Below are positions 55,632-63,829 of a DNA stretch of 64,000 nt, piece after piece. Each line of letters opens with the position of its first letter. Position 1 is the first letter of the stretch. The stretch is from Streptomyces sp. 2131.1. Lineage in GTDB: Bacteria > Actinomycetota > Actinomycetes > Streptomycetales > Streptomycetaceae. The position numbers were made by a program, and so were the translations under genes. The DNA is taken from NCBI RefSeq assembly GCF_900105515.1, contig NZ_FNSY01000001.1, positions 2,542,001 through 2,606,000 of the forward strand, in the 5' to 3' direction. The notes beneath the pieces are model-generated. The model was not told where the DNA came from. It ran no database searches and was given only the letters and a program-made list of their open reading frames with translations.

Positions 55632-57278
55632 GTGACGACACCCCCGGACCTCCTCGCCCGCGCCAGCGCCTGGCTCGCCGAGGACCCCGACCCCGACACC
55701 CGTGACGAGCTCGCCGCGCTCATCGACGCCGGGGACACCGACGAGCTCGCCGCCCGCTTCACGGGAACGCTCCAGTTCGGCACCGCCGGGCTCAGGGGCG
55801 AGCTGGGCGCCGGCCCCATGCGCATGAACCGCGCAGTGGTCATCCGGGCTGCCGCCGGCCTCGCCGCGTACCTCAAGGACCAGGGGCAGGCGGGCGGTCT
55901 CGTCGTCATCGGCTACGACGCCCGTTACAAGTCCGCCGACTTCGCGCGGGACACCGCCGCCGTGATGACCGGCGCCGGCCTGCGGGCCGCGGTGCTCCCC
56001 CGCCCGCTGCCCACCCCCGTGCTCGCGTACGCCATAAGGCACCTGGGCGCCGTCGCCGGCGTCGAGGTGACCGCCAGCCACAACCCGCCCCGCGACAACG
56101 GCTACAAGGTCTACCTCGGCGACGGCTCGCAGATCGTGCCGCCGGCCGACGGCGAGATCGCCGCCGCCATCGCCGCGGTCGGCCCGCTGGACACCGTCCC
56201 GCGCCCCGAAAGCGGCTGGGAGACCCTGGGCGACGAGGTCCTGGAGGCGTACCTGGCGCGTACGGACGCCGTGCTCGACGCGCGGTCGCCGCGTACCGCC
56301 CGCGTCGTGTACACGGCGATGCACGGCGTCGGCGCCTCCGTGCTCACCGCCGCGTTCGACCGGGCCGGCTTCCCCGCCCCGGTGCTCGTCGCGGAGCAGG
56401 CCGAGCCGGACCCCGCGTTCCCCACCGTGGCCTTCCCGAACCCCGAGGAGCCCGGTGCGATGGACCTCGCGTTCACCACCGCGCGCCGCGTGAACCCCGA
56501 CATCGTCATCGCCAACGACCCGGACGCGGACCGCTGTGCCGTCGCCGTGCCGGACCCGGCGGCCGAGGGCGGCTGGCGGATGCTGCGGGGCGACGAGGTC
56601 GGCGCGCTCCTCGCGGCCCACCTGGTGCACCGGGGCGCCACCGGCGTGTTCGCGGAGTCGATCGTCTCGTCCTCGCTGCTGGGCCGCATCGCCGAGAAGG
56701 CGGGCCTGGGGTACGAGGAGACCCTGACGGGCTTCAAGTGGATCGCCCGCGTGGAGGGGCTGCGTTACGGGTACGAGGAGGCGCTCGGCTACTGCGTGGA
56801 CCCGGAGGGCGTCCGGGACAAGGACGGAATCACGGCCGCGCTGCTCGTCGCCGAGCTCGCCTCCGTGCTCAAGGAGCGGGGACGTACGCTCCTGGACCTG
56901 CTGGACGACCTCGCCGTGGACCACGGGCTGCACGCGACGGACCAGCTGTCGGTGCGGGTGGAGGACCTGACGCTCATCGCGGACGCCATGCGCCGGCTGC
57001 GCGAACAGCCCCCGGTGGCCCTCGCCGGGCTCAAGGTCGCCACGGCCGAGGACCTGTCGCGGGGCACGGAGCTGCTGCCGCCCACGGACGGGCTGCGCTA
57101 CCACCTCGACGGCGCCCGGGTGATCGTCCGCCCGAGCGGCACCGAGCCGAAGCTGAAGTGCTACCTGGAGGTCGTGGTGCCGGTCGGCTCGGCCGCCGGG
57201 CTCCCGGCGGCACGCGAACGGGCCACGGAGCTGCTCGACGGCATCAAGCGCGACCTGGCGGCCGCAGCCGGCATCTGA
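55632..57278 (+). CDS. Alpha-D-phosphohexomutase family (phosphoglucomutase/phosphomannomutase)
   Basis: 548 residues with the four-domain mutase fold. The catalytic Ser loop is VTASHNPPRDNGYKVY, the metal loop is ANDPDADRCAVA, the sugar loop is ALGYCVDPEGVRDKDG, and the phosphate loop is VRPSGTEPKLKCY. It interconverts hexose 1- and 6-phosphates; the context with purine nucleoside phosphorylase and deoC suggests that it may also serve as the phosphopentomutase (inference). GTG 55632 has GAAAGG upstream. It follows punA in the same direction, separated by two repeat copies. Confidence 0.92.
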   Translation: MTTPPDLLARASAWLAEDPDPDTRDELAALIDAGDTDELAARFTGTLQFGTAGLRGELGAGPMRMNRAVVIRAAAGLAAYLKDQGQAGGLVVIGYDARYKSADFARDTAAVMTGAGLRAAVLPRPLPTPVLAYAIRHLGAVAGVEVTASHNPPRDNGYKVYLGDGSQIVPPADGEIAAAIAAVGPLDTVPRPESGWETLGDEVLEAYLARTDAVLDARSPRTARVVYTAMHGVGASVLTAAFDRAGFPAPVLVAEQAEPDPAFPTVAFPNPEEPGAMDLAFTTARRVNPDIVIANDPDADRCAVAVPDPAAEGGWRMLRGDEVGALLAAHLVHRGATGVFAESIVSSSLLGRIAEKAGLGYEETLTGFKWIARVEGLRYGYEEALGYCVDPEGVRDKDGITAALLVAELASVLKERGRTLLDLLDDLAVDHGLHATDQLSVRVEDLTLIADAMRRLREQPPVALAGLKVATAEDLSRGTELLPPTDGLRYHLDGARVIVRPSGTEPKLKCYLEVVVPVGSAAGLPAARERATELLDGIKRDLAAAAGI

Positions 57279-57305
57279 GCCGGCCGGTATCGGAGAGAGA
57301 CACGG

Positions 57306-57327
57306 GGGCGGGCCTGCGGGCCCGCCC
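57306..57327. terminator. Terminator hairpin
   Basis: GGGCGGGCC and GGCCCGCCC form a 9-bp stem around TGCG between convergent genes. Confidence 0.75.
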
Positions 57328-57966
57328 TCAGCCGATCGCGCCGAGGACCACGAGCAGCACCAGGCCGACGACGGCCGGCGCGATGACCTCGTACGCCCAG
57401 CGCACCGATGCCTTGGGCGCCTCGGCCACGGCCGTGTCGCCCGCCCGCTCGGACAGCTCGCGCAGGTCCGCCACGGCCTGGTCGGCGACCGCCGTGCGGG
57501 CCTCGGTGTCGCGTACGTCGGCGCTCGTGGACGTACGGCTGTAGGGGTCGTCCATCGCCCGCCGGTGCTGCCGGCGGGCGGCCTTCTTGCGCTGCCGCAG
57601 CGACACGGGCACGGACCAGAGCTGGAACTTCTTGCCGTCGTGGGTGAACAGCTCGCTCGAATACCGGGCGCGCACATCGGCGACGTCGCTCCACGGCAGC
57701 GTGATCGTGCGGAACGGGTTGCGGATGCGGATGCGCAGGTCGTTGGCGGCCACCACCGGGCGCACGGTGAAGGCGACGATCAGCGGCACGGCGAACAGCA
57801 TCCCGGCGAGCGCCATCCACGGCGTCCGCCCGCTGCCCCGGGCGATGGCGTCGGCTCCGATCAGGCAGACGAGCAGAAGCAGCAGGGCGCCACCGGCCAG
57901 CCCGGCGGGCGACCGGAACGTCCGGTCGGCGTAGGTGGGCTCTTCGGGAGGCGTGGGGCTCGTCAT
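57328..57966 (-). CDS. PH-domain membrane protein
   Basis: 212 residues from ATG 57966. Two transmembrane helices (about 22-42 and 49-67) are followed by a bacterial PH-like domain (VVAANDLRIRIRNPFRTITLPWSDVADVRARYSSELFTHDGKKFQLWSVP), matching the PF10756-type actinobacterial family. A basic segment (RQRKKAARRQHRRAMDDPYS) and a C-terminal hydrophobic helix (VIAPAVVGLVLLVVLGAIG) complete it. CACAAT seven bases upstream of the ATG suggests a leaderless transcript. Function unknown; it converges on the mutase gene. Confidence 0.85.
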   Translation of the reverse strand: MTSPTPPEEPTYADRTFRSPAGLAGGALLLLLVCLIGADAIARGSGRTPWMALAGMLFAVPLIVAFTVRPVVAANDLRIRIRNPFRTITLPWSDVADVRARYSSELFTHDGKKFQLWSVPVSLRQRKKAARRQHRRAMDDPYSRTSTSADVRDTEARTAVADQAVADLRELSERAGDTAVAEAPKASVRWAYEVIAPAVVGLVLLVVLGAIG

Positions 57967-58058
57967 GAGCCCGATTGTGCCTGACGCGCCCGCACGGCGC
58001 GGTGGCGGCCGCACCGGAGACGGTGGAGGGGCGCGGGAACCCCCGGTGACCTGGCCCC

Positions 58059-58082
58059 CTGTACAGGTCGCTACGCGCGTAG
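58059..58082. promoter_or_regulatory. Paired palindromes in the deoC promoter (candidate DeoR operator)
   Basis: CTGTACAG (58059-58066) and CTACGCGCGTAG (58071-58082), four bases apart, overlap the region just upstream of the -10 TATGCT (58084-58089). Identical words precede punA. Confidence 0.7.
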
Positions 58083-58095
58083 ATATGCTCATGTG

Positions 58096-59049
58096 GTGAC
58101 CATGCCCACCACCCTCCCCGCATTCGCCGACGCGACCGCGTCCGACAGTGCGCTGCGCCGCTTCCTGCACGGGCTGCCCGGCGTCGACGCGGTCGGCCTC
58201 GAAGCGCGTGCCGCCGCCCTCGGAACCAGGTCGATCAAGACGACGGCCAAGGCGTACGCCATCGACCTCGCGATCTCGATGATCGACCTGACGACGCTGG
58301 AAGGCGCGGACACCCCCGGCAAGGTCCGGGCGCTCGCCGCCAAGGCCGTCAACCCCGACCCCACCGACCGCACGACCCCGCGCACCGCGGCGGTCTGCGT
58401 CTACCCCGACATGGCGGCCACCGCGGCCGCCGCCCTGGCCGGCTCCGGTGTGAAGGTGGCGTCCGTCGCGACGGCCTTCCCCGCCGGCCGCGCCGCGCTC
58501 GACGTGAAGCTCGCGGACGTCCGGGACGCCGTGGCGGCCGGGGCCGACGAGATCGACATGGTGATCGACCGGGGCGCGTTCCTGGCCGGCCGGTATCTGA
58601 AGGTGTACGAGGAGATCCTCGCCGTGAAGGCGGAGTGCGGCTCCGCCCGGCTCAAGGTGATCTTCGAGACCGGCGAGCTGTCCACGTACGACAACATCCG
58701 GCGGGCCTCCTGGCTCGGGATGCTGGCCGGCGCGGACTTCATCAAGACCTCGACCGGCAAGGTGGCCACGAACGCCACGCCCGCGAACACCCTGCTGATG
58801 CTGGAGGCGGTGCGCGACTTCCGCGCGCAGACCGGCGTCCAGATCGGCGTGAAGCCCGCCGGCGGCATCCGCACCTCGAAGGACGCGATCAAGTTCCTCG
58901 TGCTGGTCAACGAGACGGCGGGCGAGGACTGGCTGGACAACCACTGGTTCCGCTTCGGCGCCTCCAGCCTGCTGAACGACCTGCTGATGCAGCGCCAGAA
59001 GCTCAGCACCGGCCGTTACTCCGGCCCCGATTACGTGACGGTGGACTGA
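58096..59049 (+). CDS. deoC: Deoxyribose-phosphate aldolase
   Basis: 317 residues from GTG 58096, six bases after a TATGCT -10. It cleaves 2-deoxyribose-5-phosphate to glyceraldehyde-3-phosphate and acetaldehyde. The Schiff-base Lys lies in ADFIKTSTGK, and EIDMVIDRGAFL and VKPAGGIRTSKDA carry the other catalytic residues. About 60 extra N-terminal residues relative to the short class are typical of the longer DeoC group. Its product acetaldehyde can be oxidised by the aldehyde dehydrogenase encoded six bases downstream. Operon: deoC and two ALDH genes. Confidence 0.95.
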   Translation: MTMPTTLPAFADATASDSALRRFLHGLPGVDAVGLEARAAALGTRSIKTTAKAYAIDLAISMIDLTTLEGADTPGKVRALAAKAVNPDPTDRTTPRTAAVCVYPDMAATAAAALAGSGVKVASVATAFPAGRAALDVKLADVRDAVAAGADEIDMVIDRGAFLAGRYLKVYEEILAVKAECGSARLKVIFETGELSTYDNIRRASWLGMLAGADFIKTSTGKVATNATPANTLLMLEAVRDFRAQTGVQIGVKPAGGIRTSKDAIKFLVLVNETAGEDWLDNHWFRFGASSLLNDLLMQRQKLSTGRYSGPDYVTVD

Positions 59050-59054
59050 TACCC

Positions 59055-60494
59055 ATGGCATCCGCATTCGAGTACGCACCGGCGCCGGAGTCCCGTTCCG
59101 TCGTCGACATCACCCCTTCGTACGGCCTGTTCATCGACGGTGAGTTCACCGACGCGGCCGACGGCAAGGTCTTCAAGACGGTCTCGCCGAGCAGCGAGGA
59201 GGTGCTGTCCGAGGTCGCGCGGGCCGGCGCCGAGGACGTGGACCGGGCCGTGAAGGCGGCCCGCCGCGCGTTCGAGAAGTGGTCGGCGCTGCCCGGCTCC
59301 GAGCGCGCCAAGTACCTGTTCCGGATCGCCCGGATCATCCAGGAGCGCAGCCGCGAGCTGGCCGTCCTGGAGACCCTGGACAACGGCAAGCCGATCAAGG
59401 AGACCCGCGACGCGGACCTCCCGCTGGTCGCCGCGCACTTCTTCTACTACGCGGGCTGGGCCGACAAGCTGGACCACGCGGGCTACGGCCCGAACCCGCG
59501 CCCGCTGGGCGTGGCCGGACAGGTCATCCCGTGGAACTTCCCGCTCCTGATGCTCGCGTGGAAGATCGCCCCGGCGCTCGCCACGGGCAACACGGTGGTC
59601 CTGAAGCCCGCCGAGACGACGCCGCTGTCCGCGCTGTTCTTCGCGGACATCTGCCGCCAGGCGGGCCTGCCCAAGGGTGTCGTCAACATCCTGACGGGGT
59701 ACGGCGACGCGGGCCAGGCGCTCGTGGAGCACGGGGACGTCAACAAGGTCGCCTTCACCGGTTCGACCGCCGTCGGCAAGGCCATCGCCCGCAGCGTCGC
59801 CGGGACCGACAAGAAGGTCACGCTGGAGCTGGGCGGCAAGGGCGCCAACATCGTCTTCGACGACGCCCCCATCGACCAGGCCGTCGAGGGCATCGTCACC
59901 GGCATCTTCTTCAACCAGGGCCAGGTCTGCTGCGCCGGCTCCCGCCTCCTGGTCCAGGAGTCCGTCCAGGACGAGCTGCTGGACGCGCTGAAGCGCCGGC
60001 TGTCCACGCTGCGCCTCGGCGACCCGCTGGACAAGAACACCGACATCGGCGCCATCAACTCCTCGGAGCAGCTGGCCCGGATCACCGCGCTCGTGGAGAC
60101 CGGTGAGGCGGAGGGCGCGGAGCGCTGGAGCGCCCCGTGCGAGCTGCCCTCGGCCGGTTACTGGTTCGCCCCGACGCTCTTCACGAACGTCACCCAGGCG
60201 CACACGATCGCCCGCGACGAGATCTTCGGCCCGGTGCTCTCCGTGCTGTCGTTCCGTACGCCGGACGAGGCGGTCGCCAAGGCCAACAACAGCCAGTACG
60301 GCCTGTCGGCCGGCATCTGGACGGAGAAGGGCTCGCGCATCCTCGCGGTCGCGAACAAGCTCCGGGCGGGCGTCGTCTGGGCCAACACGTTCAACAAGTT
60401 CGACCCGACCTCGCCGTTCGGCGGTTACAAGGAGTCGGGCTTCGGCCGCGAAGGCGGCCGTCACGGCCTGGAGGCGTACCTCGATGTCCGATAA
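59055..60494 (+). CDS. Aldehyde dehydrogenase (ALDH16-type first domain)
   Basis: 479 residues, a full ALDH domain. The NAD site includes IPWNFPLLMLAWKIAPALATGNTVVLKP, the catalytic Glu is in VTLELGGKGANIVF, and the catalytic Cys is in FFNQGQVCCAGSRLLV. EIFGPVLSVL and GGYKESGFGREGG complete the family blocks. It probably oxidises acetaldehyde from DeoC, with NAD, in the cytosol. Its stop overlaps the next start by 11 bases. Together with the following half-length gene it resembles a split ALDH16 enzyme. Confidence 0.93.
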   Translation: MASAFEYAPAPESRSVVDITPSYGLFIDGEFTDAADGKVFKTVSPSSEEVLSEVARAGAEDVDRAVKAARRAFEKWSALPGSERAKYLFRIARIIQERSRELAVLETLDNGKPIKETRDADLPLVAAHFFYYAGWADKLDHAGYGPNPRPLGVAGQVIPWNFPLLMLAWKIAPALATGNTVVLKPAETTPLSALFFADICRQAGLPKGVVNILTGYGDAGQALVEHGDVNKVAFTGSTAVGKAIARSVAGTDKKVTLELGGKGANIVFDDAPIDQAVEGIVTGIFFNQGQVCCAGSRLLVQESVQDELLDALKRRLSTLRLGDPLDKNTDIGAINSSEQLARITALVETGEAEGAERWSAPCELPSAGYWFAPTLFTNVTQAHTIARDEIFGPVLSVLSFRTPDEAVAKANNSQYGLSAGIWTEKGSRILAVANKLRAGVVWANTFNKFDPTSPFGGYKESGFGREGGRHGLEAYLDVR

Positions 60495-61383
60495 CCGTCT
60501 GAGCGTCTTCAAGACCTACAAGCTGTACGTCGGGGGCAAGTTCCCCCGCTCCGAGAGCGGCCGGGTGTACGAGGTGACGGACTCGAAGGGCAAGTGGCTG
60601 GCGAACGCGCCCCAGTCCTCCCGCAAGGACGCGCGCGACGCGGTCACTGCCGCCCGCAAGGCGTTCGGCGGCTGGTCGGGCGCGACCGCGTACAACCGCG
60701 GCCAGATCCTCTACCGCATCGCGGAGATGCTGGAGGGCCGCCGAGAGCAGTTCGTCCGCGAGGTGGCCGAGGCCGAGGGCCTGTCGAAGTCCAAGGCGGC
60801 GGCCGTCGTGGACGCGGCGGTGGACCGCTGGGTCTGGTACGCGGGCTGGACGGACAAGGTCGCCCAGGTCGTGGGCGGGGCGAACCCGGTGGCGGGCCCG
60901 TTCTTCAACCTGTCGACGCCCGAGCCGACCGGTGTGGTCACGGTCCTCGCCCCGCAGGAGTCGTCGTTCCTGGGCCTGGTCTCGGTGGTGGCCCCGGTGA
61001 TCGCGGCCGGCAACACGGCGGTCGTCGTGGCCTCCGCCGAGTCCCCGCTGCCCGCGCTGTCGCTGGGCGAGGTGCTGGCCACCTCGGACCTGCCTGGCGG
61101 TGTGGTCAACATCCTGTCGGGGAAGACCGCGGAGATCGCGGCGCCGCTCGCCGCCCACCAGGACGTGAACGGCATCGACCTCACGGGCGCGGACGCGGAG
61201 CTGGCGAAGGAGCTGGAGATCGCGGCGGCCGACAACCTGAAGCGCGTGGCGCGTCCACAGGCTGTGGACGGCGAGGGCGACTGGACGGCCGACCCGGGCA
61301 CGCACCGCCTCACGGCGTTCCTGGAGACGAAGACCGTCTGGCACCCGACGGGCGCGCTCGGCGCCTCGGGCTCCTCGTACTGA
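60484..61383 (+). CDS. Truncated ALDH-like protein, second half of split ALDH16
   Basis: 299 residues beginning MSDNRLSVFKTYKLYVGGKFPRSESGRVYEV. It contains the ALDH N-terminal/NAD-binding region (APQESSFLGLVSVVAPVIAAGNTAVVVAS), but the family blocks for catalytic Glu and Cys are missing; after LPGGVVNILSGK the sequence ends with a short tail. ALDH16 proteins consist of one complete ALDH domain plus such a C-terminal partial domain of about 300 residues, and 479 + 299 matches that total. I infer a heteromeric partner of the preceding enzyme, structural rather than catalytic. Confidence 0.85.
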   Translation: MSDNRLSVFKTYKLYVGGKFPRSESGRVYEVTDSKGKWLANAPQSSRKDARDAVTAARKAFGGWSGATAYNRGQILYRIAEMLEGRREQFVREVAEAEGLSKSKAAAVVDAAVDRWVWYAGWTDKVAQVVGGANPVAGPFFNLSTPEPTGVVTVLAPQESSFLGLVSVVAPVIAAGNTAVVVASAESPLPALSLGEVLATSDLPGGVVNILSGKTAEIAAPLAAHQDVNGIDLTGADAELAKELEIAAADNLKRVARPQAVDGEGDWTADPGTHRLTAFLETKTVWHPTGALGASGSSY

Positions 61384-61400
61384 CGGCGTAAGCGACGGGC

Positions 61401-61440
61401 ACGGCCCGTTTCCCGGAGGCGTCTCCGGGGAACGGGCCGT
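61401..61440. terminator. Bidirectional terminator
   Basis: ACGGCCCGTTTCCCGGAG and CTCCGGGGAACGGGCCGT form an 18-bp stem with one G-T pair and a four-base loop, between convergent genes. Confidence 0.88.
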
Positions 61441-61447
61441 CGCGCCG

Positions 61448-61876
61448 TCAGCCGTGCAGGCCATCCACGAACCCCTCGACGACCGGGCCCGCCAGGGGCA
61501 GGTCCTTCAGGGCGCCGCCACTGGTCAGCGGGTCGGTGACCAGCGCCGTGGAGAGCGGCTTGAAGTCGGCGACCTGGGTGCCCACCGCGTTGTTCAGCGG
61601 GTCCGTGCCGGTACCGGCCAGCGGGTCGAGCCGCAGCTGGGTCACGGGCGCGATGCCGTTCCCCAGGGCTTGGCCGAGCGCCCCGGTGACCGCGCTGCCG
61701 GTCGCCCCGGTGGCCTCCCCGAGGACGGCGTCGGTGCCGGTCTCCTGGACGACGGGCAGCGGGGCCGCCTGGGCCGCCGCACCCCCCGCGCCGAGCGCGG
61801 CGCCCACCGCGGTGACGGTCAGGCCTGCGCGCAGCAGGGTGCGGCGCCGGGACTTGGAAAGTGCGTGACGTGCCAT
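61448..61876 (-). CDS. Secreted protein of unknown function
   Basis: 142 residues. A signal peptide with a twin-arginine-like start (MARHALSKSRRRTLLRAGLTVTAVGAALGAGGAAAQA) is followed by a Gly/Ala/Leu-rich low-complexity mature part (LGQALGNGIAPVTQLRLDPLAGTGTDPLNN). GGTGGGAAA precedes ATG 61876. No enzymatic motif. Exported small proteins of this composition are common in Streptomyces; function unknown. Confidence 0.72.
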   Translation of the reverse strand: MARHALSKSRRRTLLRAGLTVTAVGAALGAGGAAAQAAPLPVVQETGTDAVLGEATGATGSAVTGALGQALGNGIAPVTQLRLDPLAGTGTDPLNNAVGTQVADFKPLSTALVTDPLTSGGALKDLPLAGPVVEGFVDGLHG

Positions 61877-62017
61877 GGATTTCCCACCTGATCGGGACGA
61901 TCGGACCATCGGTCGTGTAATCGACCGAATGCAAAGAGTAGTTGAGGTGTGATGCGCGATACCAACAGGACCTCCGGGGGGTCCCTTGTTCGGGTCAATG
62001 CCTCACACTCGTGTCCT

Positions 62018-62674
62018 GTGAGTTCCCAAGCGCTTTCGACACGCGTCGTCCTCCTGACGGGCCCCTCCGGCTCCGGCAAGTCGTCCCTCGCCGCCCGCAC
62101 CGGCCTTCCGGTCCTGCGGCTCGACGACTTCTACAAGGAGGCCGGCGACCCCACCCTGCCGCTCGTCGGCGGCAGTACGGACATCGACTGGGACTCCCCG
62201 GACTCCTGGGACGCGGACGCCGCGGTCGCCGCGATCGCGGAACTCTGCCGGACCGGCCGCACCGACATCCCGGTGTACGACATCGCCACCAGCTCCCGGA
62301 CCGGCCACGAGGACCTGCACATCGGGCGCACCCCGCTCTTCGTGGCCGAGGGCATCTTCGCGGCGGACATCATCGACCGCTGCCAGTCGCTGGGCCTGCT
62401 GGCCGACGCCCTCTGCCTGCGCGGCCGCCCCTCGACGACCTTCCGCCGCCGCCTCCTGCGCGACCTGCGCGAGGGCCGCAAGTCGGTCCCGTTCCTGCTG
62501 CGGAGGGGCTGGCGCCTGATGCGTACGGAACGCCGCATCGTGGCCCGCCATGTCGCGCTGGGCGCGCACGCCTGCGCCAAGCCGGAGGCGCTGGGCCGCC
62601 TGGCCGCCGCGGCGGCGGGGCGGTGTCGTTTGCCTGCGGCCACCGTGGCGAATGCAAGCCCCTCCGGCGATTGA
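62018..62674 (+). CDS. udk: Uridine kinase-like P-loop kinase with repeat-derived C-terminus
   Basis: 218 residues from GTG 62018, chosen because the P-loop LLTGPSGSGKSSLA begins about 13 residues in, as in uridine kinases. LRLDDFYKEAGDPTLPLV and DWDSPDSWDADA match the kinase core, and VPVYDIATSSRTGHE and LFVAEGIFAADI follow. It phosphorylates uridine/cytidine in pyrimidine salvage (probable). The final residues ASPSGD and the stop lie in a dispersed intergenic repeat at 62655-62706, suggesting an extended or altered C-terminus. Confidence 0.85.
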   Translation: MSSQALSTRVVLLTGPSGSGKSSLAARTGLPVLRLDDFYKEAGDPTLPLVGGSTDIDWDSPDSWDADAAVAAIAELCRTGRTDIPVYDIATSSRTGHEDLHIGRTPLFVAEGIFAADIIDRCQSLGLLADALCLRGRPSTTFRRRLLRDLREGRKSVPFLLRRGWRLMRTERRIVARHVALGAHACAKPEALGRLAAAAAGRCRLPAATVANASPSGD

Positions 62675-62706
62675 GGAGCGGGGGGGGGCCGGGGCAGGGC
62701 CCCCGA
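62655..62706 (+). repeat. Dispersed intergenic repeat, copy 4
   Basis: AAGCCCCTCCGGCGATTGAG ... GGGGCAGGGCCCC, overlapping the last codons and stop of the uridine kinase gene. A smaller hairpin GGGATAC-CCC-GTATCCC is at 62781-62798. Confidence 0.85.
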
Positions 62707-62873
62707 AACGCGCCGCGGGGCCGGACAGGACCCCCCGGCCCGTCCGACCCCGCAGCTTCCCCGTATCCCCGTTGTCCCCCGGGATACCCCCGTATCCCCG
62801 GTCCCCCGTTGCCTCCCCCGTAACAACACCACCGCGTCCCCCGACGCGGCAGCGCCCCCGTTCCCCCCAGCCT

Positions 62874-63617
62874 TCAGGCCACCAGCTCGCCGAAGGACTC
62901 CTCCTCGTCACGGCCGAAGCTGAGGACCTCGTCCTCGCGCAGCCGGCGGAGCGACCGCCAGATGCTCGACTTCACCGTGCCGACGCTGATGTCGAGGATG
63001 GACGCGATCTCGGGGTCCGTACGGCCCTCGTAGTAGCGCAGGACGAGCATCGTGCGCTGCGTCTCCGGGAGGCGCGCCAGCGCCTGCCAGAGCACGGCGC
63101 GCAGCTCCGTACCGCGCATCGCGTCCGTGTCGCCCGCCGTCTCCGGCAGCTCCTCGGTCGGGTATTCGTTCAGCTTGCGCCTGCGCCAGGCGCTGATGTG
63201 CAGGTTGGTCATCGTGCGGCGCAGGTAACCGCCGACGGCGGCCTTGTCGCTGATGCGGTCCCAGGCCCGGTACGTCGAGAAGAGGGCGCTCTGCAGCAGG
63301 TCCTCGGCCTCGAACCGGTCCCCGGTCAGGTGGTAGGCGGTGGCGTACAGGGAGGCGCGGCGCTCCCGGACGTAGGCCGTGAACGCCGCTTCGGCGTCCT
63401 CGGACCTCTCCGGTGCCTTCCGCTCCCCCGAGTCCTCCCCGTACGCGCTTCCCCCGCTACCCGCGTCAACCACCGTCATGAATGACGTGTGCTGACGCCC
63501 GGCGCCTCGAACGCACCCCCGTCCGTTCACTGCGGCGCCGGACTTCTCGGTGCTCCGCCCGACGTCGTGGAGACGCGTGACAACTGCGCTTGCGTTGATG
63601 CTGTGAGTTGCGTTCAT
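62874..63617 (-). CDS. sigQ: RNA polymerase sigma factor SigQ (ECF type)
   Basis: 247 residues from ATG 63617, which has GGGGGGCGCGAG upstream; an ATG at 63479 would give 201 residues. The sigma core is clear: region 2 LYATAYHLTGDRFEAEDLLQSALFSTYRAWDRI and region 4 LPETQRTMLVLRYYEGRTDPEIASILDISVGTVKSSIWRSLRRLRE. The N-terminal 70 residues are an unusual extension. Gene order (divergent from afsQ1) matches S. coelicolor sigQ-afsQ1-afsQ2, where SigQ modulates antibiotic production with AfsQ1/Q2. A candidate AfsQ1 site lies upstream. Confidence 0.9.
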   Translation of the reverse strand: MNATHSINASAVVTRLHDVGRSTEKSGAAVNGRGCVRGAGRQHTSFMTVVDAGSGGSAYGEDSGERKAPERSEDAEAAFTAYVRERRASLYATAYHLTGDRFEAEDLLQSALFSTYRAWDRISDKAAVGGYLRRTMTNLHISAWRRRKLNEYPTEELPETAGDTDAMRGTELRAVLWQALARLPETQRTMLVLRYYEGRTDPEIASILDISVGTVKSSIWRSLRRLREDEVLSFGRDEEESFGELVA

Positions 63618-63700
63618 CTCGCGCCCCCCATCGGTGGAGTCCGTCCGTTCCTTGTGCCAACGAGCTTGCCGGGGCAGTTTCATGGCGCTGTCCGCCGACT

Positions 63701-63716
63701 GTCACAGGCCTGTCAC
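63701..63716. promoter_or_regulatory. AfsQ1 box between sigQ and afsQ1
   Basis: GTCAC-AGGCCT-GTCAC matches the published AfsQ1 consensus GTnAC-N6-GTnAC exactly. It lies 84 bases upstream of the sigQ start and 114 bases before afsQ1. The repeat is embedded in a longer direct repeat, TGTCACAGG. Confidence 0.75.
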
Positions 63717-63829
63717 AGGGCCCGGCGGTGGCACGAACCCGCGCTTCCTGATGCATGAGGGACGTATGGGGCACGTATCAGGGGGGTCCGACTGTCGAAC
63801 TGGGGCGCCCCATGGGTCAGAATGACCAA

